Assembly (NCBI RefSeq): GCF_040499845.1
Contig: NZ_CP159342.1
Coordinates: forward strand, 434,001 to 498,000
Reading direction: 5' to 3'
DNA length: 64,000 nt
Source: Micromonospora sp. CCTCC AA 2012012
GTDB taxonomy: Bacteria > Actinomycetota > Actinomycetes > Mycobacteriales > Micromonosporaceae
Within the stretch, counting starts at the first letter, position 1. Each line of letters starts with the position of its first letter. Below, piece after piece: positions 62,011 through 64,000 of the stretch. The translations under genes and the position numbers were made by a program. The notes below the pieces were generated by a model. The model had not been told where the DNA came from and searched no databases. It saw only the letters and a program-made list of their open reading frames with translations.

Positions 62011-63513
62011 ATGACCCCGGGCCTGGATCTCGCGCTGCTGCTCGGTGCGGCAGTCCTGCTGGTGGCGGTCGGCGCGGTGCGCTTCTCCACCCGGCTCGGG
62101 GTGCCGAGTCTCCTGGTCTATCTGGCCCTCGGGGTGGCGATCGGGGAGGCGGGGCTGGGCATCCGCTTCGACAACGTCGAGCTGACCCGGATGCTCGGCT
62201 TCTGCGCCCTGATCGTGATCATCGCGGAGGGGGGCCTGAGCGCCCGGTGGAGCACCCTGCGCCCGGTGCTGGGGCTGGCCGCCGCGCTCTCCACCGTCGG
62301 CGTGGTGGTGAGCATCCTGGTGGTCGGGGTGGCGGTGCACCTGCTGCTCGGGCTGGACTGGCGGCTGGCGCTGCTCTACGGCGCGGTGCTCTCCTCCACC
62401 GACGCGGCGGCCGTCTTCGCCACCCTGCGGCGGCTGCGGCTGCCGCCCCGGCTGGTGGCGACCCTGGAGGCCGAGTCGGGCATGAACGACGCCCCGGTGG
62501 TCATCGTGGTGGTGCTGCTGTCCCGGCCCGGCGCGGCCGGCCACCCGTGGTGGTACGAGATCCCCCTGGTCGGCTACGAGCTGGGCGTCGGCGCCGCCGT
62601 CGGAGTGGCCGCCGGGATCGCCGGCCGGTACGCGCTGCGCCGGGCGGCGCTGCCCTCGGCGGGGCTCTATCCGATCGCGGTGGTCGGCTTCACCGTGCTG
62701 GCGTACGCCGCCGGGGCCGTGCTGCACGCCTCCGGCTTCCTCGCCGTCTATGTCGCCGGGGTGCTGCTCGGCAACGCCCGGCTGCCGCACCGGCAGGCGA
62801 TCCTGGGCTTCGCCGACGGGTTGGCCTGGCTCGCCCAGATCGGCCTGTTCGTGCTGCTCGGGCTGCTGGCCTCGCCGACCCGGCTGGACGCCGCGGTGCT
62901 GCCGGCGGTGGTCGCCGGGCTGGCCCTGGTGCTGGCCGCCCGGCCGCTGTCGGTGGCGGTGTCGGCGTTGCCGTTCCGGTTCGGCCCGCGCGAGCAGGCC
63001 TTCCTGTCGTGGGCCGGGCTGCGCGGGGCGGTGCCGATCGTGCTGGCCACCATCCCGCTCTCGCAGCGGGTGCCGGGGGCGGACCGGCTCTTCGACGCGG
63101 TCTTCGTCCTGGTGGTGATCTTCACGCTGCTCCAGGCGGGCACGCTCGCGCCGGTGGCCCGGCGGCTGGGGGTGACCGCACCGGCCGAGGCGGCCGAGAT
63201 CCGGGTGGAGACGGCCCCGCTGGAGCGGATGCGGGCGGACCTGCTCCAGGTGGAGGTGCCGCCGGGGTCCCGGATCGGTGGCGTGCACGTGGACGAGCTA
63301 CGGCTGCCGGTGGGTGCCTCGGTGACCCTGGTGCTGCGCGACGGGGCGGGTTTCGTGCCGGGGCCGGACACCCGGCTGAAGGTCGGCGACAGCCTGTTGA
63401 TCGTGGCTACCGCCGAGGTCCGCGACGAGGTGGAACGGCGGCTGCGGGCGGTCAGCCGGCGGGGTCGCCTGGCCCGTTGGTTTGGTGAGTACGGCGAAGA
63501 TCGGGATGCCTGA
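62011..63513 (+). CDS. CPA1-type K+/H+ antiporter with C-terminal RCK_C domain
   Basis: 500-residue cation:proton antiporter. About twelve membrane helices; the core shows LYGAVLSSTDAAAVFATLRR, LEAESGMNDAPVVIVVV (with the ND pair) and SWAGLRGAVPIVLATIPL, the KefB/NhaP2-type signature. The last 110 residues form a TrkA-C/RCK_C domain (PLERMRADLLQVEVPPGSRIGGVHVDELRLPVGASVTLVLRDG...LKVGDSLLIVATAEVRDEVERRL), usually a ligand sensor. ATG 62011 is 22 bases after the DUF167 gene. Potassium export is the likely role by family; ion choice is not proven by sequence. Confidence 0.9.
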   Translation: MTPGLDLALLLGAAVLLVAVGAVRFSTRLGVPSLLVYLALGVAIGEAGLGIRFDNVELTRMLGFCALIVIIAEGGLSARWSTLRPVLGLAAALSTVGVVVSILVVGVAVHLLLGLDWRLALLYGAVLSSTDAAAVFATLRRLRLPPRLVATLEAESGMNDAPVVIVVVLLSRPGAAGHPWWYEIPLVGYELGVGAAVGVAAGIAGRYALRRAALPSAGLYPIAVVGFTVLAYAAGAVLHASGFLAVYVAGVLLGNARLPHRQAILGFADGLAWLAQIGLFVLLGLLASPTRLDAAVLPAVVAGLALVLAARPLSVAVSALPFRFGPREQAFLSWAGLRGAVPIVLATIPLSQRVPGADRLFDAVFVLVVIFTLLQAGTLAPVARRLGVTAPAEAAEIRVETAPLERMRADLLQVEVPPGSRIGGVHVDELRLPVGASVTLVLRDGAGFVPGPDTRLKVGDSLLIVATAEVRDEVERRLRAVSRRGRLARWFGEYGEDRDA

Positions 63514-63736
63514 TCTGCTAGCGTTCCCTTTGCCCCGATTGGTGGCTGTTAGGGGCTGAAACGCGGTGCGTCGGTGCGGCACGTTGTCGGACGCCTGCAC
63601 GTTCCGTATTCTTGCCACCCTCCGGAGTGCTCGGCCGTGTCGCCGGGCACCCGTTCCGTACATGGGGGACGCCGTGCCGGTGGTCCCTGCCCAGGCACGC
63701 CGATCGCCGCGGAACTCGCGGCCGAGGGAGCTGACG

Positions 63737-64000
63737 ATGGCCAAGCCAGCCGACACCAGGACCGCCGGCCGCAAGCCGGTGGCGAAGGCCACCCGCAGCG
63801 CGGCGGAGACCGAGAAGATCCGGGCGGCGCTGGCGGCCCGGCGCGACGAGTTGCGCGCCGAGTACGATCAGACGCTGAGCGAGATCACCGAGCTGCAGCG
63901 CGACCGGCTGACCGACTCGGCCGGGGACGACCAGGCCGACACGGGCACCAAGACGTTCGAGCGCGAGCAGGAGATCTCACTCGCCAACAGCATCCTGGAA
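63737..64000 (+). CDS. DksA/TraR-type zinc-finger protein (partial, runs off the window end)
   Basis: First 88 residues only. After a basic N-terminus (AKPADTRTAGRKPVAKATRSAAET) comes a helical coiled coil, IRAALAARRDELRAEYDQTLSEITELQRDRLTDSAGDDQADTGTKTFEREQEISLANSILE, which matches the actinobacterial TraR/DksA family. Its zinc finger would lie beyond the window. The start is ATG 63737, with GAGGGAG 6 bases upstream; an in-frame ATG 25 codons earlier (near 63662) is possible but lacks a ribosome site. The family usually binds RNA polymerase. Confidence 0.82.
   Translation, partial: MAKPADTRTAGRKPVAKATRSAAETEKIRAALAARRDELRAEYDQTLSEITELQRDRLTDSAGDDQADTGTKTFEREQEISLANSILE

Overview
This window is very GC-rich, with long spurious open frames on the opposite strand of most genes. 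It uses GTG starts freely, and many adjacent genes overlap by 4 bases (ATGA/GTGA). It carries an actinobacterial division/cell-wall cluster (mraZ-rsmH-ftsL-ftsI-murEF-mraY-ftsW-murGC-ftsQZ-yggS-sepF-yggT-divIVA), a MurT/GatD pair, an imuA'/imuB/dnaE2 mutasome and carotenoid genes of the CruF/CruG kind. Together these suggest a filamentous actinomycete, most likely Micromonosporaceae (Micromonospora/Salinispora-like). That assignment is an inference from content, not from a search.

Layout. 1-5.5 kb: PknL-type Ser/Thr kinase (partial), Rv2175c-like DNA-binding protein, polyprenyl diphosphate synthase, XRE/TPR regulator, methylenetetrahydrofolate reductase and a CDP-alcohol phosphatidyltransferase. 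The order of the kinase, Rv2175c, ids and metF genes resembles the M. tuberculosis region next to its dcw cluster. 5.7-10.9 kb (minus strand): a translationally coupled operon of YbaK-type deacylase, CrtA-like monooxygenase, GNAT protein, CruF, family-2 glycosyltransferase and CrtI/CrtD-type desaturase, probably modifying the acyclic end of a glycosylated carotenoid. 11-14.4 kb (minus): DinB/DUF664 protein, then an ApbE, FMN-binding protein and ferric-reductase-like flavocytochrome module. 14.5-22 kb (plus): SOS mutasome operon with a LexA-type box, HEPN protein, ImuA', ImuB and DnaE2, decorated with three separate tandem repeats.

22-29 kb (plus): sugar-type ABC importer without an ATPase gene and with a 54-codon ORF between the permeases, then a methyltransferase, phosphodiesterase, DNA polymerase IV and a DUF3040 membrane protein. 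29.5-34.4 kb (minus): MoxR, DUF58 and transglutaminase membrane module. 34.6-37.6 kb: leuS preceded by a leucine leader peptide and an intrinsic terminator (attenuator). 37.9-42.6 kb (minus): phosphotransferase, beta-propeller lipoprotein, TVP38 protein, GatD and MurT. 42.8-61 kb (plus): the dcw cluster through divIVA, with murD absent from its usual place between mraY and ftsW. 61-64 kb: a zinc-site membrane protein, DUF167, a K+/H+-type antiporter and the start of a DksA/TraR-type protein.

Many genes show a -10 hexamer of the form TAnnnT (or close to it) ending 6-8 bases before the start codon, so leaderless transcripts look common here. No tRNA, rRNA, insertion sequence, prophage or CRISPR array was seen.
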